64,000 nucleotides of DNA from Marinobacterium_D sp050908845 (GTDB lineage Bacteria > Pseudomonadota > Gammaproteobacteria > Pseudomonadales > Balneatricaceae): NCBI RefSeq assembly GCF_050908845.1, contig NZ_CP194171.1, positions 2,294,001-2,358,000 on the forward strand. Reading direction: 5' to 3'. Below are positions 56,808 to 64,000 of this stretch, piece after piece; the first letter of the stretch is position 1, and the number at the start of each line of letters is the position of its first letter. The notes below the pieces were generated by a model. It had not been told where the DNA came from. It saw only the letters and a program-made list of their open reading frames with translations, and did no database searches. The translations under genes and the position numbers were made by a program.

Positions 56808-58988
56808 ATGAAAGCACTATTGTTGCAGCTCCACCGCTGGATGGGGCTGGTGTTATTTCCCCTGTTTCTGCTGGTCATACTCAGTGGCATGATCCTGGCT
56901 CTCAAGCCGGTGCTGGAGTCTGGTAGCCAGATTGCTTACCAAACCCCGGTGGAGGCGACCGTGCTTGCCTCTGCATTGGAGTCGATGGACCCGGATCAGA
57001 GTGTCCGCTCAATCAGCCGGGCCGGGGAAACCGAGTGGAGCCTGGGGTCCCTGGGCGTGGTGGACCTGCAGAGCGGAGAGCAGCGCGCTGGCACAGGGGA
57101 TCAGACCGGTGCGTTTTTTGATCTGGTCAAATCCTTTCACAAGGACCTTCTGCTGGGTCTTGGGCTGATCGTTGAAATCGTCACCTGGGCGATGCTGGGC
57201 ATCGTGGTTGTCGGCATCTTTCTCGGTTGGCCTAAATTTCGTAAAACCCTGATCGGCTGGCACCATCAGCTGGGCGCCTGGCTGTTTCCGCTGGCGCTGC
57301 TGCTGCCGTTAACCGGCGTCATGATGACCCAGCATATCTGGCAGACGCCGTTGCCGATCAGCCCCGGACAACACGAAACGGTAAAGCTGGCTCAGGCGCT
57401 GCGTCTCGCCGATGCTGAGGTTGATCTGTCGCAGCTGGAGAGTGCCCGCCGTTTCAAGTTCGGCTCTGTGATGCTCTCGACCACTGATCAGACGCTGCTG
57501 GTGACAGCCTCCGACGTGCATGTGCTGGAACCCCAGGCACTCTCGTCCAAAACCCTGCATGAGGGCACCTGGGCTGGCGCCTGGTCCGGCTGGCTGAACT
57601 TTGTTGCCGGCGGACTGCTGCTTGGACTGAGCGTGACCGGCTTTATCAGCTGGTATCGTCGCCGTGCGGCGGGGCGCAAGGTGAGCCTGACTGCCGGTGC
57701 GAAAACGTTGATCGTTTATGCCTCCCAGACCGGTACGGCCCAGAAACTGGCCGAAGCCACCGCGAACTGTTTTGCCCGTCGTGATATCGCCGTGGATAGC
57801 GGTGGTCTTGCCGCTTTTGCGCCGGCGACATGGCAAAACTACGACCAGGTGCTGGTGCTGGCCTCCACCACCGGCGAGGGTGAGCTGCCTGAAAATGTCC
57901 GCTCCTGGGCGCAGGGGTTGGGCGCCAGAGCGATGGACGGTGTTAAGTTCAGCCTGCTGGCCCTGGGCGACAGCCGTTACAGCGATTTCTGTGGTGGGGG
58001 CATGAAGCTGCGCCGCGCCTTGCTGGAAGCCGGGGCTGATGAGCTTGAAGCGCCGGTAAAGGTCGACCAGGCACCGCAGCAGCCCTGGCGCGAATGGCTG
58101 AATAAGCTGTCACAGCGGTTTGACTGGAGGCTGGATCTGGATACGGCGCTGAAAAGTGCGGAAATTGGCAGCATCGAGACCGGCCACGAGGCGCAACTGG
58201 TTGGTCGCAGACAGCTTGATCAGACCCAGCACGAGAACTGCCCGGCAAACTACAGCATCGAGCTGAAAGTGCCGGAGGCTGTGAGCTTCAGGCCCGGCGA
58301 TCTGCTGATGCACCAGCCCGCTGAAGGCGAGCGGCCGCGCAGTTATTCCATCGGTTCCGATTCCTCGGTAACACCGGGCCTGATCCGGCTCAGTGTTTCG
58401 CTGCTGCGTTATACCAACGAGCAGGGCCAGGAAGTGCTGGGCCGTGCCAGTAGCGATCTCTGTCTGGCTATGCAGCCTGGCGATAAGCGCCAGGTTCAGG
58501 TGGCACATAACGAACGCTTTAATCCGCCGACGGATGTGACCACGCCGATCATCCTGATTGCCGCCGGTTGTGGTATCGCGCCGTTCATCGGTTTTATCGA
58601 GCAGCGCGCGGCGCTGGAAAACGCAGGGCCGATCTGGCTGATGTTTGGTAACCGTCACCGTGATGGCGATTACCTCTATGCCCAGGAGGTGGCTGCCTGG
58701 CAGCAGGCGGGCGTCATAACACGTCTGGATACCGCCTTCTCGCGTGATCCTGAAGATCGTCACTACATCACCGACCGACTGAAAGAGCAGGGCGCCGAGG
58801 TGATGGACTGGATCGAACGGGGCGCGCGGGTGTATATCTGCGGCCGGGCATCTACCCTGGGGCGCAGTGCGGATGATGCGTTTATCTCGGTGCTTGGCGA
58901 GCGCTACGGCATGGATGCAACCGCTGCCCGCCAGAAGCTGGATAGTCTGGTGGTGTCGGGCACCCTCAGCCGCGACCTGTTTGACTGA
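56808..58988 (+). CDS. PepSY-TM / flavodoxin / FAD-NAD(P)H reductase fusion
   Basis: A 726-residue membrane flavoprotein. The amino 300 residues form a PepSY-type membrane module with about four helices (LHRWMGLVLFPLFLLVILSG; WHHQLGAWLFPLALLLPLTG). A flavodoxin domain follows (IVYASQTGTAQKLAEA near residue 308), then a reductase with FAD motif RPRSYSIGSDSS near residue 507 and nucleotide motif IAAGCGIAPFIGF near residue 580. This layout matches PepSY-linked CysJ-like reductases thought to act in iron uptake, moving electrons across the inner membrane. I chose ATG 56808 (TAAGGA eight bases upstream); ATG 56781 is also open. Confidence 0.88.
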   Translation: MKALLLQLHRWMGLVLFPLFLLVILSGMILALKPVLESGSQIAYQTPVEATVLASALESMDPDQSVRSISRAGETEWSLGSLGVVDLQSGEQRAGTGDQTGAFFDLVKSFHKDLLLGLGLIVEIVTWAMLGIVVVGIFLGWPKFRKTLIGWHHQLGAWLFPLALLLPLTGVMMTQHIWQTPLPISPGQHETVKLAQALRLADAEVDLSQLESARRFKFGSVMLSTTDQTLLVTASDVHVLEPQALSSKTLHEGTWAGAWSGWLNFVAGGLLLGLSVTGFISWYRRRAAGRKVSLTAGAKTLIVYASQTGTAQKLAEATANCFARRDIAVDSGGLAAFAPATWQNYDQVLVLASTTGEGELPENVRSWAQGLGARAMDGVKFSLLALGDSRYSDFCGGGMKLRRALLEAGADELEAPVKVDQAPQQPWREWLNKLSQRFDWRLDLDTALKSAEIGSIETGHEAQLVGRRQLDQTQHENCPANYSIELKVPEAVSFRPGDLLMHQPAEGERPRSYSIGSDSSVTPGLIRLSVSLLRYTNEQGQEVLGRASSDLCLAMQPGDKRQVQVAHNERFNPPTDVTTPIILIAAGCGIAPFIGFIEQRAALENAGPIWLMFGNRHRDGDYLYAQEVAAWQQAGVITRLDTAFSRDPEDRHYITDRLKEQGAEVMDWIERGARVYICGRASTLGRSADDAFISVLGERYGMDATAARQKLDSLVVSGTLSRDLFD

Positions 58989-59000
58989 TGGGTTAAAGAC

Positions 59001-60035
59001 CTAGCGGCGGCAGAAGTCCACCAGGCTCGCCGCCGTGTCCGCCGAGATATCCGGACAGACCAGCGGGAACAGCTCGGTGCCATGAATGGTGCCCATCACC
59101 TCGCGGCAGCGTACGTTCGCTACGCCGGCCCGCAACAGCAGTCGGTAAAATTCGATCCCCTCATCGCGCAGGGGATCAAATTCGTTAACGCTGATGATCG
59201 TCGGCGGGAAGCCGCTCACATCCTCCTCGCTGGCAAAACCGGGCCAGGCCAGCGGGTCTTTCCTATCGAACGCCTCGATGCCGTAACCGATCCGCCCCTG
59301 GTTGTTGTCTAATTGCAGCATTACGCCGTTGAGTGTCGAGGAGGAGGGGTATTTCTCCTGGGGCCATTCGCCGGCGATATAGGGGCAGAGTGCAAACAGC
59401 CCTTTCAGCCGCTCGACCTGTCCCATCTGTTTCAGTTTCATCGTCGTGGCGATGGCCAGGTTGCCACCGCCGCTTTCACCGGAAACCACCACCTGATCCG
59501 GGTCGATATTCAGTGCTTCATGTTCACGCAAGAGCCATTCCAGCCCGCTGACACAGTCATTCAGCCCGGCCGGGAAAGGTGCGATCTCGGGGACCGATGA
59601 AGGGACCACAGCGTTGCGAAAGTCCACCATTGCGACGGCAACGCCACGGCTGGCGAGCAGCTTGCCCCAGGCGCGGTAGTTGCCGTCATAGCAGGACATG
59701 AACTGCATGCCACCCCCATGGATGTAATAGACGCAGGGCAGCCTGGCGTTATTGTCCGGGCGGATAAAACGCAGGTTGCAGCTATTGCCATCGGGCCAGG
59801 AGGTGAACTGGTAGTCCTTGATTATCAGCCCGGTGCCGGGAGAGGTGAGCGGGTTGTCATTGGCTTCGAGAAACTGGTTGAACAGGGCGCGGGTGGCCTT
59901 GGCCTTGTCGCTGTTGGCGGCGCCGATCAGCGCTTCGCGGCTTTCGAAATCGCGCATGGTGTTGGGCGGCAGTGCGCCGAAGGTTGCCTTGATACGCGGA
60001 TCGATACCGTCCAGTTCCAGAATGCGGTTGTTCAT
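59001..60035 (-). CDS. Alpha/beta hydrolase (hormone-sensitive-lipase family esterase)
   Basis: A 344-residue family IV esterase/lipase. The oxyanion HGGG is in YYIHGGGMQFM near residue 104, the nucleophile serine in VVSGESGGGNLAIA near residue 187, the acid Asp in NEFDPLRDEG near residue 286 and the His in GTIHGTELF near residue 318. No signal peptide, so it is probably cytoplasmic. The natural substrate is unknown; short-chain acyl esters are usual. It converges closely on the PepSY fusion gene (12 bases apart) without an evident terminator. Confidence 0.88.
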   Translation of the reverse strand: MNNRILELDGIDPRIKATFGALPPNTMRDFESREALIGAANSDKAKATRALFNQFLEANDNPLTSPGTGLIIKDYQFTSWPDGNSCNLRFIRPDNNARLPCVYYIHGGGMQFMSCYDGNYRAWGKLLASRGVAVAMVDFRNAVVPSSVPEIAPFPAGLNDCVSGLEWLLREHEALNIDPDQVVVSGESGGGNLAIATTMKLKQMGQVERLKGLFALCPYIAGEWPQEKYPSSSTLNGVMLQLDNNQGRIGYGIEAFDRKDPLAWPGFASEEDVSGFPPTIISVNEFDPLRDEGIEFYRLLLRAGVANVRCREVMGTIHGTELFPLVCPDISADTAASLVDFCRR

Positions 60036-60211
60036 CGGACTCTCCCTGCTGATTAACGGTCGTTTGTGCCCTGGTGCGTTCAGGGCCAGGCCGGATCTTG
60101 CTGCTGAACATGCTTAGGTTTTATCAGCTGCGCCGGACTGAGGCAAAAGTGGTGTGGACGCCTCAGAGAGCCGGGGCTAAAGTCTGCGGGTATTTGATGC
60201 CTGCAGGAACC

Positions 60212-60241
60212 CGCAATGATGAATACTCGCAATGATGAATA
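60212..60241 (+). repeat. 14-bp direct repeat at the GNAT gene start
   Basis: CGCAATGATGAATA occurs at 60212-60225 and again at 60228-60241 (16-base period). The duplication doubles the start-codon region and shifts the reading frame between the copies. Confidence 0.85.
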
Positions 60242-60242
60242 A
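60216..60242 (+). CDS. Eight-codon leader ORF overlapping the GNAT start
   Basis: ATG 60216 has GCAGGAA seven bases upstream, the best ribosome site in the region. It encodes MMNTRNDE and stops at 60240-60242, overlapping the GNAT start codons at 60232 and 60235 in another frame. Translation of the main gene may depend on termination and restart here. It may equally be an accidental product of the 14-bp duplication. Confidence 0.4.
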   Translation: MMNTRNDE

Positions 60243-60696
60243 TGGTGCCGCCGATATCCAGGTGCGTCCCGCGGTGCCCGCCGATGCCGGGGAGCTGGCC
60301 GTACTGTTCGATCACTATCGGCAGTTTTACGAGTATGGCGCTGATCTGCAGCTGGCAGAGCACTTTATCAGTGAGCGGCTGACCCGGGGCGACAGCCGGC
60401 TTTTTGTTGCACTTTGTGAGGAGGCCGTGGTGGGTTTTGTGCAGTGCTACCCGGGCTTTGCCTCGCTGGAGTGCCGTCCCAGCTGGTTGCTGAGTGATCT
60501 GTTTGTTGCCCCTGGTTTCAGGCGCTGGGGTGTGGCGCAGGCATTGCTCGATGCGACCCGCAGGGCCGCTGATACCGCGGGCTGCTGTGTTGTCGAGCTG
60601 TTTACGGCGAAAACCAACGCCGGGGCTCAGCGTCTGTATGAAGCCAACAATTACCAGGCAGACCGGCAGTTCATCCACTATGAGCTCTGGCTATAG
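60232..60696 (+). CDS. GNAT family N-acetyltransferase
   Basis: A 154-residue acetyltransferase. The acetyl-CoA-binding motif A is LSDLFVAPGFRRWGVAQALL near residue 88, and motif B is ELFTAKTNAGAQRLYEANNY near residue 123. The acceptor substrate is unknown. The frame is closed at 60220-60222, so the start must be ATG 60232 or 60235; both lie inside an overlapping eight-codon leader ORF that owns the obvious ribosome site. The end overlaps the convergent cyclase gene by six bases. Confidence 0.85.
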   Translation: MMNNGAADIQVRPAVPADAGELAVLFDHYRQFYEYGADLQLAEHFISERLTRGDSRLFVALCEEAVVGFVQCYPGFASLECRPSWLLSDLFVAPGFRRWGVAQALLDATRRAADTAGCCVVELFTAKTNAGAQRLYEANNYQADRQFIHYELWL

Positions 60697-62370
60697 TACC
60701 GAGGCGATCAGGTAACGGTTCTTGCCACTGTATTTGGCGCGGTACATGGTCTGGTCAGCGAGGATCAGCAGCTCCTTGCTGTCTTCGCTGTGATCCGGAT
60801 AACAGACAGCACCCAGGCTCAGTGTTACGTCCAGATCCTTGTAGGTATAGGCGCCTTCTTTGATCAGGCGTCCAAGGATCTCCTCCAGCATGGCATCGGT
60901 ACCGCAGGCAGGGAGAATAATCGCGAACTCATCGCCGCCCAGGCGGGCGATGGTATCGCTCTCGCGCACCAGCCCCTTGATGCGGCGGACGATCTCTCTT
61001 AACAGGGTATCGCCGGCCTCATGGCCATAGGTATCGTTGACCGCCTTGAAACCATCCAGGTCGATATAGACCACCGCAAGACGTTCGCTGCTGCGTTTGC
61101 TTGCCGCGATCGCTTTGTCCAGGTGCTCGGCAAACAGGCGCCGGTTGGGCAGGCCGGTCAGCGCGTCGTGCATCGCCTGGAAACGAAGCTGCGCCTGCTG
61201 GGCTTTAAGCTGGCGTATATCGGTGCAGACCAGAATATGTCGTGGCGGGGTCTCCTCGCTGACCTGTTCCTGCACCAGCGATGCCAGCACCGGGATAGCT
61301 TGCCCCTCGCGGGGGATCAGCAGTAACTCGCCGCGCCACTCCAGTTCGTCGCTGCTGCGTTCGCCAATCAGCGCCTCTATCGAGAGTGGCTTGTTGGTGT
61401 CGGGCATGCGCAGCAGCGTCGACACATCAAGGCTGTCGGTGTCCGCGTCCCCGTAACCCACCATCTCCTTAAGGGCGGCGTTGGTGCGGACCAGCTGCTG
61501 ATGCTCATCGAACACCAGGATGCCCTCGGCGCAGTGGTTAAACACTGTCTCGGCCAGTTGCAGGCGCAACTGCGCGCGCCGGGTTTCCGTTATATCGATG
61601 ATGCTGCCCCACATATGGCGCACCACACCCTCATTGTCCTGGTGCAGATAATTACGCTCCAGAAGGTGCCTGACCTCGCCGTCACGCAGGATACGGTATT
61701 CAATTTCGTAGGGTTCACGGTTTTCGATCGAGCTGGTGACGCTCAGGTCGACGCGAACCCGGTCATCGGGATGTACTACGTTGAGATAGGCGTCATAGCT
61801 CGCCTCAAACTGGCGTGGGTCCAGGCCAAACATCCTGTATACGCTTTGCGACCAGCTCAGCTTGTCCTCTTCTGGATCCCACTCCCAGGTGCCGACGCCG
61901 GCATCGCGCTGCAGCTTTTCAATCACCGCTGCGCTGTCATCTCTCGGGTAAAGGGTGGCGAGAACGCTGTGGCCGTCAGGGTCACTGCTGGGCAGGCTGG
62001 TGAGCTCGATGCGAACGGGAATGGAGCGGCCAGAGCGGTGCCGGGCGGCCAGGGTATCCAGCTGTCCCATGGCCCGTGATCGACCGGATTTCGAGAACGT
62101 GGTGCGCCAGTGCTCGTGGTGATGGCGTTGCTGCTCCGGCACCAGCTCTTCGACGCTCAACCCGATAAGGGCGCCGGGTTCGTAACCGAGCAGGCGGGCG
62201 GCGGCGGGGTTGGCGTAACTGATCTTTCCATTTGGCTCAATACTGAGAATGGCCTGGGAGAGGTGGTCCGTCAGCGGTATCGAGGGATGAGCGACGCGGT
62301 TTCGTTTTCCGACAAGCTGGCTTGCGAGAACTGCAAGCAACACCAGCGCCAATATCCAACCCACAATCAT
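60691..62370 (-). CDS. Membrane-anchored PAS-GGDEF diguanylate cyclase
   Basis: A 559-residue cyclase. One amino-terminal membrane helix (residues 2-20, VGWILALVLLAVLASQLVG) anchors it facing the cytoplasm. Three PAS-like regions follow: about 35-145, 150-265 (ending GSIIDITETRRAQ) and 270-385. The GGDEF domain occupies about 390-555, with the canonical GGDEF near residue 484 and RESD before it as the inhibitory site. No EAL domain is attached. It is divergent from the propionyl-CoA-synthetase-type gene. Confidence 0.91.
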   Translation of the reverse strand: MIVGWILALVLLAVLASQLVGKRNRVAHPSIPLTDHLSQAILSIEPNGKISYANPAAARLLGYEPGALIGLSVEELVPEQQRHHHEHWRTTFSKSGRSRAMGQLDTLAARHRSGRSIPVRIELTSLPSSDPDGHSVLATLYPRDDSAAVIEKLQRDAGVGTWEWDPEEDKLSWSQSVYRMFGLDPRQFEASYDAYLNVVHPDDRVRVDLSVTSSIENREPYEIEYRILRDGEVRHLLERNYLHQDNEGVVRHMWGSIIDITETRRAQLRLQLAETVFNHCAEGILVFDEHQQLVRTNAALKEMVGYGDADTDSLDVSTLLRMPDTNKPLSIEALIGERSSDELEWRGELLLIPREGQAIPVLASLVQEQVSEETPPRHILVCTDIRQLKAQQAQLRFQAMHDALTGLPNRRLFAEHLDKAIAASKRSSERLAVVYIDLDGFKAVNDTYGHEAGDTLLREIVRRIKGLVRESDTIARLGGDEFAIILPACGTDAMLEEILGRLIKEGAYTYKDLDVTLSLGAVCYPDHSEDSKELLILADQTMYRAKYSGKNRYLIASVL

Positions 62371-62808
62371 TTAATGTCGCTCACTGCAAACAAATACATT
62401 AACGCCAGCATAATGGCATAGCTGGTGTTGAATACAACCCGCGATTTGACCGCTATTAATGACGTACGTTTCGCTGCTAATCGATAGACCTGGGTGACCA
62501 TTGATCTTTTGTGGTGTCAGCTGGAGACACAAGCTCTACAGCATCGCGGGCGGGGTGCTTAACTGTCGACACTTGTGAATTTATTTCGGGAGAGTGATAA
62601 AAACGGGCAGATCATCCGTATCGCCCGGATTTCCTATCTTTCATCAATAAATATAGGGCTTGGGGGAGAAAATTACGCCTTTTGTCGTATCTCTTTTGGC
62701 GATTCGATTAGATACAGTGGCACTGCGACGATGGGGATGTGTCAACAATAAACCATAATACCCCTGACAATTTCAGCGTCTAACAATAGAGATAAAGGGA
62801 CCTGAGCC
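62371..62808. other. Long divergent intergenic region before the acyl-CoA synthetase
   Basis: About 440 bases that must hold promoters for both neighbours. I see no gene, no clear terminator and no convincing consensus promoter. The right half (62640-62790) is AT-rich. A GTGTC/GACAC inverted repeat lies near 62514-62529. Confidence 0.4.
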
Positions 62809-64000
62809 ATGTCCTACCAAGCCGAATACAGCAAGTCCGTCGACAATCCGGAAGGTTTCTGGGCGGAAAAAGCAGCTGACCTACCCTGGTACACCCAACC
62901 CCAAACGATTCTTTCCACTGATGAAAACGGCATCTACCGCTGGTTTGCGGATGGTGAGATGAACACCGCCTATATGGCGCTGGATTATCATGTGGAAAAC
63001 GGTCGGGGTGACCAGGATGCTCTGATCTACGATTCACCCGTTACCGGAACCAAGAGCAAGCTGACCTACAGCGAGATGCGCGATCAGGTGGCTCGTTTTG
63101 CCGGTGTGCTCAAGGCGCAGGGCGTGACCAAGGGCGACCGGGTCGTGCTTTACATGCCGATGGTGCCGGAAGCGTTGATAGCGATGCTGGCCGTGGCGCG
63201 CCTCGGTGCGATCCACTCAGTCGTGTTTGGCGGCTTTGCGCCCCATGAACTGGCTGTGCGTATCGATGATGCCGAGCCGAAAGTGGTGGTGAGCGCCTCC
63301 TGCGGTGTCGAAGTCTCCAAGGTGATCGAGTACAAGCCGATGCTGGATCAGGCGATTGAGCAATCCGCTCATAAGCCGGACCGCTGCATCATCCTGCAGC
63401 GCGAGCAGGCGACCGCTGAGCTCACGCCAGGGCGTGACCTGGACTGGGCCGCGGAGATGGAAACGGCAGAGCCAGCCGACTGCGTACCGGTCAAAGGCAC
63501 GGATCCGCTCTATATCCTGTACACCTCCGGTACCACCGGCAAGCCGAAAGGGGTGGTGCGTGATAACGGCGGCCACGCCGTGGCGCTGAAGTACTCGATG
63601 AAAGCGATCTATAACATGCAGCCGGGCGATGTGTTCTGGGCCGCATCCGATGTGGGCTGGGTCGTTGGTCACTCCTATATCGTGTACGGACCGCTGCTGG
63701 CGGGCTGCACCACCATCGTTTACGAAGGCAAGCCGGTACGTACTCCGGACAGTGGTGCCTTCTGGCGTGTGGTTGAGGAGTACAAGGCCAAGGCGCTGTT
63801 TGCCGCACCAACCGCCTTCCGTGCCATCAAGAAGGAAGATCCGGAAGCGGAGCAGATCAAGAAGTACGACCTGTCCTGCCTGCAGACCATCTTCATGGCG
63901 GGCGAGCGTCTGGACCCGCCGACCTACGACTGGACCGTCGGCAAGACCGGCAAGCCCGTGGTCGATCACTGGTGGCAGACCGAAACCGGTTGGGCGATCT
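62809..64000 (+). CDS. Propionyl-CoA synthetase-like acyl-CoA ligase (PrpE type; 3' truncated)
   Basis: The first 397 residues of an AMP-forming acyl-CoA synthetase; the gene runs off the right edge. It starts MSYQAEYSKSVDNPEGFWAE and has the amino cap of acetyl/propionyl-CoA synthetases, YMPMVPEALIAMLAVARLGA, the P-loop-like A3 motif YILYTSGTTGKPKGVVRDNG near residue 238, and the substrate-pocket stretch SDVGWVVGHSYIVYGPLL. The RDNGGHAVAL sequence after A3 fits PrpE/ACSS3 better than AcsA, which has HTTGG there. ATG 62809 has AAAGGGA upstream. No methylcitrate-cycle gene is seen. Confidence 0.85.
   Translation, partial: MSYQAEYSKSVDNPEGFWAEKAADLPWYTQPQTILSTDENGIYRWFADGEMNTAYMALDYHVENGRGDQDALIYDSPVTGTKSKLTYSEMRDQVARFAGVLKAQGVTKGDRVVLYMPMVPEALIAMLAVARLGAIHSVVFGGFAPHELAVRIDDAEPKVVVSASCGVEVSKVIEYKPMLDQAIEQSAHKPDRCIILQREQATAELTPGRDLDWAAEMETAEPADCVPVKGTDPLYILYTSGTTGKPKGVVRDNGGHAVALKYSMKAIYNMQPGDVFWAASDVGWVVGHSYIVYGPLLAGCTTIVYEGKPVRTPDSGAFWRVVEEYKAKALFAAPTAFRAIKKEDPEAEQIKKYDLSCLQTIFMAGERLDPPTYDWTVGKTGKPVVDHWWQTETGWAI

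Noticed and set aside
1..64000. CRISPR arrays, insertion sequences, prophage genes, tRNA or rRNA genes
   Set aside because: I looked for regularly spaced repeats, transposase motifs, integrases and tRNA-like cloverleaf ends and found none; the window looks like stable core and accessory chromosome.

Overview
The window is ordinary chromosomal DNA from a moderately GC-rich gammaproteobacterium. Gene order points to a marine relative of Pseudomonadales/Oceanospirillales (Marinobacterium-, Nitrincola- or Marinobacter-like; this placement is inferred from synteny and gene content, not from a marker gene). Blocks known from E. coli and Pseudomonas are conserved: purB-hflD-mnmA-nudJ, cspD/clpS-clpA-infA-bpt-aat-trxB and ftsK-lolA-rarA-crcB-serS. 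The isocitrate lyase is of the 531-residue Pseudomonas type. I see no tRNA or rRNA genes, insertion sequences, prophage or CRISPR array.

Layout. 1-5.9 kb: the 3' part of clpX, an EAL-HDOD protein, a ribosome-assembly GTPase (RbgA/YlqF) coupled to a small basic protein, a CDGSH iron-sulfur protein, a HAD phosphatase, and a Crp/Fnr regulator with a small DUF2892 membrane protein. 6-8.1 kb: aceA with a long, operator-rich upstream region. 8.1-15.5 kb: mainly RNA and translation maintenance (RoxA, TrmJ, MnmA, RluE) with purB, hflD, nudJ and moaE. 15.8-21.7 kb: the cspD/clpS-clpA/infA-bpt-aat-trxB protein-quality block. 21.9-29.6 kb: ftsK, lolA, rarA, crcB, serS and a ubiquinone-type hydroxylase. 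29.6-34 kb: two phasin genes with matching promoter/operator layouts, then an M16C peptidase.

34-47.9 kb is accessory metabolism and signalling: two EamA transporters around a PQQ sugar dehydrogenase, a DUF4197 protein, two transglutaminase-like proteins flanking a GH13_18 glycoside phosphorylase and a PAS-GGDEF cyclase, a TRAP-type binding protein translationally coupled to a large membrane diguanylate cyclase, and a cation-exchanger-like protein. 47.9-51.7 kb holds a compact nitrogen operon: eutB-eutC (B12-dependent ethanolamine ammonia-lyase), an Amt ammonium channel and a 54-residue membrane protein, behind a sigma-54-like promoter. 52-64 kb: B12-dependent metH, a CopD-like protein, a PepSY-flavodoxin-reductase fusion, an esterase, a GNAT acetyltransferase with a tiny overlapping leader ORF, another PAS-GGDEF cyclase, and the 5' part of a propionyl-CoA-synthetase-type gene cut by the window edge.

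The most notable items are the eutBC-amt-small-protein operon, the paired operators at both phasin promoters, the TGTAGT/ACTACA half-sites upstream of aceA, and the binding-protein/cyclase pair. None is certainly a new system. All calls are from reading sequence and recalled family knowledge; no database search was run.
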